Origin: Microcaldota archaeon | GTDB taxonomy: Archaea; Micrarchaeota; Micrarchaeia; Micrarchaeales; Micrarchaeaceae | Reading direction: 5' to 3' | Assembly (NCBI GenBank): GCA_021810685.1 | Contig: JAJZII010000002.1 | Span: forward strand, 1-26,964 | DNA: 26,964 bases | Shown here: positions 1 to 7,408 of the stretch, in pieces | Position numbering within the stretch: the stretch's first letter is position 1 | Layout: the number at the start of each line of letters is the position of its first letter | The notes under the pieces: model-generated | The model's database searches: none | Seen by the model: only the letters and a program-made list of their open reading frames with translations | What the model was told of the DNA's origin: nothing | Program-made: the position numbers and the translations under genes

Positions 1-403
1 CTATATCGATACCAATGTTTTCGGGAAGGAAGCGTGTCATCGCCTCGGCCATCGCCCTGTCTATCTCCACAACGTCTATGCTTACGTCCGCTCCGCGTAG
101 CCTCTTCATCTGATACGCCACGGTGCCACCGCCGAGCCCTATCATCAGCACATCGGTCTTCTGCGCCATGTAAGCGAGCGGCATCAGCATGTCCCAGTAC
201 TCCCTCGTATACAAGCTCCCGAGGTTTATCCTCGAATACACTGTGCCGTTGAAGCTGAGCACTCGTGCGTTTCCGCTCTCGGAAATGCGTATCGTGTCCT
301 TCCCGCTCCTGATGTAAAGCGAGTTCCTGTCAATGATGCGCTGAAGGTCGTCTAGGATCCGCATGTTGGCCCCTTTGCGATGCTCCGCATTAACCTCGGC
401 CAT
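1..403 (-). CDS. Spermidine synthase-like class I methyltransferase fold protein (partial, C-terminus outside window)
   Basis: The visible N-terminal ~134 residues read as a spermidine/spermine-synthase-like protein. A beta-strand domain (VLSFNGTVYSRINLGSLYT, then REYWDML) leads into the nucleotide-binding motif GLGGGT and the acidic strand-2 motif DVVEIDRAM, which in this fold contact SAM or decarboxylated SAM. The active-site acid that separates true aminopropyltransferases from methyltransferases lies beyond the window edge, so the reaction cannot be fixed. The start is taken at ATG 401-403. A second in-frame ATG at 362-364 is possible, because the sequence before it is G-rich. It lies 28 bases after the ROK-like kinase on the same strand and is probably the last or a later gene of that transcription unit. 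Confidence 0.75.
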   Translation of the reverse strand, partial: MAEVNAEHRKGANMRILDDLQRIIDRNSLYIRSGKDTIRISESGNARVLSFNGTVYSRINLGSLYTREYWDMLMPLAYMAQKTDVLMIGLGGGTVAYQMKRLRGADVSIDVVEIDRAMAEAMTRFLPENIGIDI

Positions 404-431
404 CTGTGTTAATATATGTATGCCGGCAGAA

Positions 432-1355
432 CTACCTGCCGTCAAGCCGCTGCACCAGCAGGCCCACGGCTCCGAGTATCCCGTTGTACTGCCCAAGGGC
501 TGAGCCCACCACGTTCAAGCCGTTTGGAAGCTTGAACCTGTAAGGTTCCATAATCGCGTTGGCCTCCTCACGTATCCTATCCACGAATCCGGGCTGGTTG
601 TTCGCCACGCTTCCGCCTATTACTATGACATCCGGGTCGATCAGGCACTGCGTCCCCGCGACTACAGACCCAGCCACGCGCGCTGCCCTGTCTATTATGT
701 CGTGGCACGGTCCGGACTCACCTGCGGCAAGTGCGAACGCCTCTGCCGTGCTCACGTCCCTTCCAAGCGCATTGCTAGCCAACTCCGATATTCCCTTCCC
801 GCTGAACACGGACTCGATGGAATTGCCCTTACCATAAACCTCCATAGCGCCGAATATGCCCGCTATGTTGTGGCTGCCTTTCCACAGTTTCCCGTCCTTC
901 ACCACGCTCATTCCCGTGCCCGTGGATATGGTCATGTACGCCGCGGTCCCGTACCCCATGCCCGCTCCGTATCTCCATTCCCCGTACCCCGGCGTGGTGA
1001 CGTCGTCTCCGGCGAGCGCAGGCACGGAAAATTCCTTTTCAATAATCCCCGTGATGTCCTTGCCGCTGGTCTCCTTTATGGAACTGTATTCTATGCGCCC
1101 CGAGGGCGTGTCCACCACTCCTACCCAGCATACTCCTATCCCTTCCACACTATGCCCCGATTCGCCGATTACCTTGCGGAGAAGGCTCTTTGCATTTTCT
1201 ATCACGTGTACGCCGTCATCGCGCAGGTCTGTTGCAATCACGGCATTGCTGATGATCCGGCCCTCCTCGGTTACCACAGCAGCCGCGGTCTTTGTCTTTC
1301 CAACATCTATTCCCGCAAAGGTGCGTTTGCCTACACGTGTATTCATGCCAGTCAT
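432..1355 (-). CDS. ROK-family-like sugar kinase (ASKHA fold), zinc motif absent
   Basis: This 307-aa protein has the ASKHA kinase layout. A phosphate-1 loop (GIDVGKTKTAAAV, residues 15-27) comes first, then a likely catalytic aspartate in DDVT (about residue 118, where ROK kinases have NDAN), the phosphate-2 loop STGTGMSVV (144-152) and the adenosine-side motif VIVIGGSV near residue 247. ROK proteins phosphorylate hexoses or N-acetylhexosamines, or act as sugar-responsive repressors; no DNA-binding domain is present, so a kinase is more likely. Oddities: the usual AGExGH reads AGIFGA here (165-170), and the CxCGxxGC zinc site is missing, so the sugar pocket is not standard and the substrate cannot be named. 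Its ATG overlaps the stop of the upstream gene by 4 bases (ATGA), which implies translational coupling. Confidence 0.8.
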   Translation of the reverse strand: MTGMNTRVGKRTFAGIDVGKTKTAAAVVTEEGRIISNAVIATDLRDDGVHVIENAKSLLRKVIGESGHSVEGIGVCWVGVVDTPSGRIEYSSIKETSGKDITGIIEKEFSVPALAGDDVTTPGYGEWRYGAGMGYGTAAYMTISTGTGMSVVKDGKLWKGSHNIAGIFGAMEVYGKGNSIESVFSGKGISELASNALGRDVSTAEAFALAAGESGPCHDIIDRAARVAGSVVAGTQCLIDPDVIVIGGSVANNQPGFVDRIREEANAIMEPYRFKLPNGLNVVGSALGQYNGILGAVGLLVQRLDGR

Positions 1356-2389
1356 CTCATGTCAAAGCAGAATGGCAGGTTTTTGTACCTTAGGCGCCTG
1401 AACTTCGCAGTTCCGGCGGGTTTGTCGCCTACCAAGTCCGAGAAATATTCCGTTCCTATTCCATCGCCTTTTATTACCGACACGCCGTTGAACGGCGAGA
1501 CCCTTCCCGGACCGTATTGGAACACGAGGACCCCGGGCCTGGAGCTTACGCTGCTCCTAATGTATTCCGGATTGCTGCCCCAGAAGTCGGTCTTCGCCCT
1601 TGCCTCGTGAAATGCAGAGTATCGCAGAGTTGACTCGGTGGCCCAATCCGATATCGCGCCGACGTTGGCATCGGACGCGTACACGGTGACTGCGTCACTG
1701 AAGGTGCGCGTGGGATACAGCGTGTAGAAGATGTCGAATACGTGCCTGAAACTCACGCTATTCAGCGATTCCATATCGGCACGCTCGCGCTCCAGCTCCG
1801 CCTCGAACTCCTTGTAGTACGCATCCCCTCCAAGGAACTTCTCCAGGGGTTCCGCCTTTACGTTCTCCAGACCGAAGTCGTGGAGCAGACCACGTGTAAG
1901 CCCAAGCATCTCCTCGGAAGAGTCCTCGCCCGTGCGAAATATGGAGACGTCAAAAGCCCTGTTCTCCGCGGCAACCGTAACGCTAACAGTCTTGCCAGAT
2001 ATCTCCTCCGCAGTCTTGGCGAAGAAGTCGAGCCGATTAAGGAACGCTATCGAGGACAGATCGGGATTGCGGTACGGTGACTTCAGCGCGCTCTGCATCT
2101 TGCCCAGATAAGAAAGCACGAGGAAGCGAACGCTCTCCCTCTCTTCCAGCAGGGAAAGCACCTCCTGGCGCTTTCCATCATAGGAGGCGAAGCTTCCAGT
2201 GAAGATCAGCTCCTCGAGGCTCGTCGGCCTTCCGCTGAAGTAGCCGCGGATGTCATTCTCTAGGAACTCCGCTATCTCGCCCCTGGATGCATCGGAGTCC
2301 TCAAAGTCTATGTCCCTGTCAAGCAGCGACAAGTCTATGCCATGCCTCGCGCTGGCTGCCGACGTGTTGGATGTGGCTACGTTTTTCAT
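1352..2389 (-). CDS. Uncharacterised 345-aa protein, faintly isonitrile-synthase (DIT1/PvcA)-like
   Basis: I do not recognise this protein with confidence. It is soluble, with no signal peptide or membrane segment. Two stretches recall the DIT1/PvcA family, which turns the amino group of an aromatic amino acid into an isonitrile using a phosphorylated pentose. The first is LKSPYRNPDLSSIAFLNRL followed by VTVAAENRAFD, where that family has a KSPN-type motif and a SDGRxFxD strand. The second is YIRSSVSSRPGV, then SPFNGVSVI, ending LRYKNLPFCFDMR, where the family has an IRLS strand, TPWHGV and a C-terminal GRPYYFR. This is similarity by eye only and may be coincidence. The gene sits 40 bases after the 464-aa protein and overlaps the kinase gene by 4 bases, so all are probably co-transcribed. 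Confidence 0.85.
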   Translation of the reverse strand: MKNVATSNTSAASARHGIDLSLLDRDIDFEDSDASRGEIAEFLENDIRGYFSGRPTSLEELIFTGSFASYDGKRQEVLSLLEERESVRFLVLSYLGKMQSALKSPYRNPDLSSIAFLNRLDFFAKTAEEISGKTVSVTVAAENRAFDVSIFRTGEDSSEEMLGLTRGLLHDFGLENVKAEPLEKFLGGDAYYKEFEAELERERADMESLNSVSFRHVFDIFYTLYPTRTFSDAVTVYASDANVGAISDWATESTLRYSAFHEARAKTDFWGSNPEYIRSSVSSRPGVLVFQYGPGRVSPFNGVSVIKGDGIGTEYFSDLVGDKPAGTAKFRRLRYKNLPFCFDMR

Positions 2390-2429
2390 GCTCGCCTACC
2401 TGCGATATATTCCACCCGTGCGCTTTTAA

Positions 2430-3824
2430 TCACTCGCGCCTCAGCTCCCCGAGTCCGTGTTCCGGAAGCACGTCAGAGATCACCTGTTCGACGGACCTGA
2501 CGTTCTTCAGCTCTATCGCTGTGCCTCCTATGGTCTTTGGGATGACGTCCTGCAGATCGCACTCGGAAGGAGTCTCACCCTTCTTCCCGAGGTAGTACGC
2601 CATGAAGTTGCCTTCCCTATCTACTATCTCGGTCAGCTCCGCCGTAGGAACCCTCTCGATTGTCTCTAGAAGATCCACTTCCGGCACGATCCTCAGTTGC
2701 GGCCTGCTTCTCAGCCCCCCCTTGAAGCCGATCACAGGCACGCCGTGCCCGGTTTCGGTGCCGAGTGAAGAAGCGCTGAGCTCGCCCGGCCTCCCTATCT
2801 TGGTCACGTGGACGACTATGTCGTTTGCGTGCACCCTTTCTATGCTGCTGTCTCCATGCTGGCTTAGTACTGCGCCGTGCAGGTCGCGCATGGCTTCAGG
2901 ATCTGCGGCTATGGCTCCATGGTCCTTGCGCAGTGTCCGTTTCCTTGAATCCATGAGTGCAGCCAGGAGCGGAGCCGATATCTCCGCAGCGTCTCCAATC
3001 GCCTCCTGTATGAGCCTGCGCGTACGGGCCACCCTGTGGTGTTCTTCGTCGTTGCGGTACGTTTCATGCAGGCTGACCATTCTTTCATGGTCTATCTCCT
3101 GCGATACGAACACCACCGGAGCACGCCAGTCACTCCCGTTCCCGAGAATGTTCACGAAACGGTTCCTGAAGTCGGAGTTGTTGAATTTCCAGATGCCTCC
3201 CCCTGACCCGTTCGAGTACTCGTATATGGAAGCAGACTCGTCGACAATTATTATGCCTGCCGGAGCCCTGCCTACCAGTTTGTCAGTCGCGTTTATCAGT
3301 CTCTCTATCAGCACAGTTTCCAGCACCTCCCCAAGATCCGGGGTGTTGGTGAGGCTGGCCCTGGGCCCAAGCTTAGTCATGGCCCAGCTGAACTCTATGG
3401 CCGTGCCGTTGTACAGGTTGCGGGTGGTGGTGAGCAGCCTTTCCGGACTGCCGAAGTTTGCCCACGTGGATTGCCTGAAGTAGCCCCCAAAGGCTAGCGC
3501 GAGCAGCGCAAGGCCCGGATCGCGTGAAGCCAGTTTCTCCGTGGTGAGCCCGTTGTCCTTGGAAAGCCTGGCTATGTCGCAGTGCAGCCTAGGCAGCCCG
3601 GCCTCCTCCAGCATGTCGTCCGTCACCCCGTTCTTCTCGAGCGCCTGTGCAAGGCTCTCAAGCGTCTTGCGCATCGATCTGACCTCAAACGCCTGCTCTG
3701 GCATGACGCTCGCGTCCCGTATAGCGCGCCGCAGGTCTATCTCCACCCTGCTGGCACTGTGTCTGCTGGCCTCCGCTCCGCCGAGAGGGAACTTCGCCGA
3801 AGTTTTTCTTTCGATTGTTGCCAT
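2430..3824 (-). CDS. Uncharacterised soluble 464-aa protein, first large gene of the cluster
   Basis: No family is recognised. The protein is soluble, rich in charged residues and without membrane segments. The N-terminal ~100 residues look helical (LRRAIRDASV, then MRKTLESLAQALEKNG). The middle holds hydrophobic strands followed by acids (GIIIVDESASIYEY about residue 188; APVVFVSQEIDHER about 235), and the C-terminal third has several predicted strands (NDIVVHVTKIG, GVPVIGF). The start ATG at 3822-3824 is preceded by GAGGAGCT, a clear ribosome-binding site. A 19-codon reading frame ends inside that site. The linked genes (isonitrile-synthase-like, sugar-kinase-like, SAM-fold protein) suggest a small-molecule pathway, but that is inference from context alone. 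Confidence 0.85.
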   Translation of the reverse strand: MATIERKTSAKFPLGGAEASRHSASRVEIDLRRAIRDASVMPEQAFEVRSMRKTLESLAQALEKNGVTDDMLEEAGLPRLHCDIARLSKDNGLTTEKLASRDPGLALLALAFGGYFRQSTWANFGSPERLLTTTRNLYNGTAIEFSWAMTKLGPRASLTNTPDLGEVLETVLIERLINATDKLVGRAPAGIIIVDESASIYEYSNGSGGGIWKFNNSDFRNRFVNILGNGSDWRAPVVFVSQEIDHERMVSLHETYRNDEEHHRVARTRRLIQEAIGDAAEISAPLLAALMDSRKRTLRKDHGAIAADPEAMRDLHGAVLSQHGDSSIERVHANDIVVHVTKIGRPGELSASSLGTETGHGVPVIGFKGGLRSRPQLRIVPEVDLLETIERVPTAELTEIVDREGNFMAYYLGKKGETPSECDLQDVIPKTIGGTAIELKNVRSVEQVISDVLPEHGLGELRRE

Positions 3825-3830
3825 AGCTCC

Positions 3831-3890
3831 TCACGCCGCCTCTCCGGCATCTCTTCTGCCGGAATTGATTGCTTTCGATTTTGTTTCCAT
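3831..3890 (-). CDS. Possible 19-aa leader peptide upstream of the four-gene cluster
   Basis: An ATG at 3888-3890 opens a 19-codon frame (METKSKAINSGRRDAGEAA) that stops with TGA at 3831-3833. The stop overlaps the GAGGAG ribosome-binding site of the 464-aa gene, 6 bases before its ATG. The position suits a coupling or attenuating leader peptide. It has no run of a single amino acid, no recognised motif and no evident ribosome-binding site of its own, so it may equally be chance. Confidence 0.3.
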   Translation of the reverse strand: METKSKAINSGRRDAGEAA

Positions 3891-3987
3891 TTTTAGACCT
3901 CATTTATCGTTAGGATACTCTCCCGCACATGCAAAACAGCAGAGAAAGAATCAGAAGGGCATCATGCAGGAGCGAAGGAATGTGCGT

Positions 3988-3999
3988 ACCCTATAAACC
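3988..3999 (-). promoter_or_regulatory. Candidate TATA box for the minus-strand cluster
   Basis: On the minus strand the sequence reads GTGGTTTATAGGG, a TATA-like element. Transcription would start near 3970, leaving a leader of about 80 bases before the small frame at 3890. A second A/T element lies farther upstream (4107-4117). The assignment is tentative. Confidence 0.3.
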
Positions 4000-4298
4000 A
4001 CAATACAAGGTACCTAAAGTAGCCCATGACACGAACAGAGCCTACGGCAGTTATGCTGCCATATGTGGTTGGCATCCGAATCCTTGGAACTACTTACGCT
4101 GCTTCTCCTTTTTAAAGTTTTTCTACAAACTGCGCAGGCCGGCATTGAGGGTGCAATGGCAAATGCATGCTGCCGCAACTTCGCAACGCTGACGTGCTCT
4201 TCAATGCGCGTCAATACCGCTCGCAAACCGCCTTGACGGTGTCACGTCTGCACATGCTTGGCACCATGCGCATGTACTGTATCGTGCCCCACAACAAC

Positions 4299-4307
4299 GT
4301 ATATAAA
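4299..4307 (+). promoter_or_regulatory. TATA box of the 23S rRNA gene
   Basis: GTATATAAACC is a near-ideal archaeal TATA box in an otherwise mixed-composition spacer. With the usual ~26-base distance the start would fall near 4328-4332, inside the inverted repeat at 4325-4349 and about 150 bases before the processing stem. An alternative upstream element (CCTTTTTAAAG, 4107-4117) is less well placed. Confidence 0.6.
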
Positions 4308-4324
4308 CCTTACCAAACAATACT

Positions 4325-4349
4325 ATGGTGGTGCTTTTATGGCCACCAT
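4325..4349. repeat. 7-bp inverted repeat at the predicted pre-23S transcription start
   Basis: ATGGTGG (4325-4331) and CCACCAT (4343-4349) are perfect complements separated by 11 bases. The repeat spans the start expected from the TATA box, so it could form a 5'-end hairpin of the precursor or be a protein-binding operator. The sequence does not decide which. Confidence 0.45.
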
Positions 4350-4479
4350 CAGCTTCTAGAGGCTTAACGTTTTTTAAGGCTCTAAACCGCTTTGTAAAAA
4401 CTGCATTGGCTATTGCTAATGCCCTCTTTTGGCCGAGGCCATAATGACCTGTGAGATTGCGTTTGTGCAATTGATTTGA

Positions 4480-4498
4480 GGAGAAGTGAGCTTGATTA
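4480..4498 (+). other. 5' arm of the 23S rRNA processing stem
   Basis: GGAGAAGTGAGCTTGATTA is the exact reverse complement of bases 7351-7369. The 19-bp helix brackets the 23S gene as expected for archaeal pre-rRNA processing. The helix is uninterrupted; the typical bulge-helix-bulge is not evident within it, though an ATG-AAG/TTC offset just inside might give a small 5' bulge. Confidence 0.85.
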
Positions 4499-7350
4499 AT
4501 GAAGTTTTATAAGCCACCTAGGGGATGGCTAGGCTCTAATAACGAAGAAGGTCGTGGCAAGCTGCGATAAGCCAAGGGTAGGCGCAAGTCGGCCTTTGAA
4601 CCTTGGATTACCTAACTGCACGCTATGAATAGTGGCGTGCGTATACGCGGGGAATTGAAATGACTTAGTACCCGCAGGAGAAGAAAGCATATGCGATTCC
4701 ACTAGTAAAACGATTGAACGTGGAGCAGGGCAAACCGAATTCCGCTATGCGAATGGCGGCAGATGTGGTGTAGCTTTTAGACTCGTGCACTAGCTGAACG
4801 CTTTGGAAAGAGCGGCCAGAGAGAGTGACAGCCTCGTAAGCGGAAATGTGCGAGTTGTGCTACAATAGAGTAGCTGGGCTTGAGTATGTCTAGCGAAGGC
4901 GGGGGCATTAAACCCCAACCCTAAATATTGATTAGAGACCGATAGCGAACAAGTAGCGCGAGCGAAAGCTGAAAAGAACCCACGCGTGTGGGATTGAAAA
5001 GATCTGAAACTAGGTGGTTACGAGAACATACGGCATGAAAGGAATGTGCACTGCCGAAGCGAAGATGCGAAAGCATCAAGCGAGGCGGTGTGAACAGTGT
5101 CGTGTATTTCTTCTCGAAGCAAGAGCCAGGGAGTGAATAGGTGTGGCAAGTTTTAAAGCGAAGTGAAAGCGAGGGCGCGCAAGCAATGAGGCGCCGGGCA
5201 TGAAAATGCCTAAGCCACTCTTATCCGACTCGAAGCCATTGTGATCTACTCGCGGCCAGGACGAAGTCGAGTTTACACTTGATGGAGGTCCGCAACCTGT
5301 CATGGTATATCCTGTTGGGTGAGCTGCGTGTAGGGGCGATAGACCACTCGAACATGGCAATAGCGAGTCCCCTCCGAAGTATCTTTAGGATAGCCTCGGG
5401 CGAGCTTGCACATGAGGTAGAGCGACCGATTTGAAGTTATGGGTTCGAAAGAGCCCGTCTTCTCGTCAAACTCCGAATGCATGTGCTGCGTGGACCCCGA
5501 GAGTCGGCGATGTTGGGTAAGCTAGCATCGCGATGCTGAAAAGACAGTTTCTAAGGTTAAGGTCCCAAAATCCTAGCTAAGTGTATCGAAGGACGGTATT
5601 GTTTAAGACAGTCGGGAGGTAGGCTCAGAAGCAGCCACCCTTTAAAAAACGCGTAATAGCGTACCGATTAAGACAGTATCTGCCGAAGATGGACGGGGCT
5701 AAGCTAGGTACCGATACCTTAGCACAGAAATGTGGGTAGGAGGGCGTGCTGTGCGGCAAGAAGTCCGGTCTTGAGATCGGATGGACCGTGCAGCAGTGAA
5801 AATCCTGGTGTAAGTAACAGCAAATAATGGTGAAAATCCATTACGCCGGAAGCACAAGGTTTTCCTTGTAATAATTGTTAGCTGGGAGTTAGCCGATCCT
5901 AAGCAGGGAGCCAATCACTACCCTGCAAAAGGGAAGCATGTTAATATTCATGCGCCTGATGCGTAGGTGTGGCAACACAAGGTGGATTTCTGACGTTTGG
6001 GGATAGGTCTGCAAACAGGAGCAAATGGCTGCGGAGTCTCATTATGAGGAGAAGCAGCTAAATGATCTGACAATGACCGAATTCCTGAGCCAGTGAAAAG
6101 GGAATCCGCAGCGATCGCATCAGTTCGTACCTAGATCCAGTACAGGTGCTGCTGGCTGAAAAGGCCAAGGCGTGCCGGGAGAACCAAGGTTAGGGAAATC
6201 GGCAAAATAGTGGCGAATGTTTTCTACAAGCCATGTCTGCGCTTGGTAAGCGCAGATATCATTTACAAGGGGGGAGCGACTGTTTATCAAAAACACAACT
6301 CACCGCAAAGCCGTAAGGCCTAGTACAGTGGGTGACGCCTGCTCACCGCTAGTAAGCGAAACCCCATTACAACGGGACTAAGCACTAGCAAAGAGCGGGA
6401 GTAACTCTGACTCTCTTTAGGTAGCGTAATACCTCGTCGCTTAATAGGCGACTTGCATGAATGGCGTAACGACTCCCCCACTGTCCCAATTTTGGACCCG
6501 GTGAAATCACTACGTGGTGTACATGCCACGTTCTTCCAGTGGGTAGCGAAGTCTCTATGAAACTTGACTATAGTCTGTTGCTGTTGCGTGATGGATGCTG
6601 CAAAGCGTAAGTGGGAGCGTCGAGTCCCCGGTTCCGGCCGGGGAGGAGCGATAATGTGACACCACTCTGCGTCTATTATACAACTAACCAGCAATGGAAC
6701 AACAGCAGATGGATAGTTGGACTGGGCGGTTGCTTTCGATAAGGAAACGAAAGTGACCAATGCTCTGCTTAAGAGGGTTGGGAACCCTCTGTTAAGCGCA
6801 AAGGCAAATGCAGGGCTGACTGTATTCCGAAAAGCGTGGAATGCAGACTGGAAACAGGGGCTTAACGAACGATGGAGGCCTATTTGATGAGGCCCCATGC
6901 TGTCAGACAAGTTACTCTAGAGGTAACCGGTTCGTGGCTGGTGAGAGTTCACATCGACCCAGCCGTTTGATACACCGATATGGGCTTATCTCATCCTGGC
7001 GGTGCAGGAGCCGCCAATGGTTGGACTGCTCGTCCATTAAAGAGATACATGAGCTGAGTTCAGTACGTCGCGAGACAGTACGGTAGCAACTACTGGAAGT
7101 GGTAATGTCAGAGGATAAGAACTTCTTAATACGAGAGGAACGGAAGTTCGGCGCCTCTAGTTGACCGGTTGTCGCAAGGCACTGCCGGGTAGCCACGCGC
7201 TAAGCGGATAAGACCTGAAAGCATCTAAGGACGAAGCCGCATCCGAAACGAGACATTTAGGATGGCCATAGTACATGGCTTTGATAGGGCGGGCGTGTAG
7301 ACAGGAAGCTTCGGCGACCTGTGAGCGCACCGCAACTAAATTCTAAATTC
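4499..7350 (+). rRNA. 23S ribosomal RNA, isolated gene, divergent in functional centres
   Basis: About 2.85 kb with archaeal 23S landmarks in order: the GGGATGGCTAGGCTC 5' region, GCCAGGGAGTG near 5128, the L11-binding region AGAAGCAGCCACCCTTTAA near 5628, GACTGTTTATCAAAAACAC near 6280, helix 69 near 6398-6420, the GCGAAG strand near 6546, TCATCCTGGCGG near 6990, the A-loop near 7022-7035 and ACGAGAGGAAC near 7131. The length is close to normal for archaea, so no large intron or homing endonuclease is present. Ends are set from the flanking processing helix and are uncertain by some bases. Several near-invariant bases are changed (see findings), while A2450, A2451, C2452, U2506, U2585, A2602 and G2553 are kept. 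No 16S or 5S is linked, so the gene is transcribed alone. Confidence 0.95.
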
Positions 7351-7369
7351 TAATCAAGCTCACTTCTCC
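7351..7369 (+). other. 3' arm of the 23S rRNA processing stem
   Basis: TAATCAAGCTCACTTCTCC pairs without mismatch with 4480-4498. Just before it lies a short direct repeat (AAATTC TAAATTC TAATC). It marks the 3' boundary of the rRNA precursor. Confidence 0.85.
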
Positions 7370-7385
7370 GACTTTTTGTTTTTGA
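7370..7385 (+). terminator. T-rich terminator of the 23S rRNA gene
   Basis: GACTTTTTGTTTTTG follows the processing stem directly. Runs of T after the transcript end are the usual archaeal terminator. The stop of the converging HAD gene is only about 20 bases farther. Confidence 0.6.
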
Positions 7386-7390
7386 AAGAA

Positions 7391-7408
7391 GCATAGCGTC
7401 AGCTATGC
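7391..7408. repeat. Inverted repeat at the convergent 23S / HAD gene ends
   Basis: GCATAGC (7391-7397) and GCTATGC (7402-7408) are perfect complements around a 4-base loop. The repeat overlaps the stop codon of the HAD gene at 7403-7405. It could be a hairpin terminator for the HAD gene or a stop to read-through from the 23S gene. Confidence 0.5.

Larger units (their letters stand above)
3891..4479. other. Gene-free spacer with divergent promoters and the 23S precursor leader
   Basis: No convincing coding region or tRNA is seen in these ~590 bases; the short reading frames here lack ribosome-binding sites and protein-like composition. The left part holds promoter-like A/T elements for the minus-strand cluster. 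The right part holds the strong TATA element at 4299-4307 and about 150 bases of pre-23S leader, including an inverted repeat at 4325-4349 and a small hairpin (CCTC-TTTTGGCC-GAGG) near 4424-4439. No 16S rRNA or spacer tRNA is present. Confidence 0.6.

Noticed and set aside
702..1610. A 302-codon plus-strand frame across the kinase and 345-aa genes
   Set aside because: It crosses two coupled minus-strand genes and has no domain, ribosome-binding site or plausible composition.
4499..7350. Several reading frames of 60-200 codons on both strands of the 23S gene
   Set aside because: They lie inside rRNA with clear 23S landmarks and their translations have no protein-like pattern.
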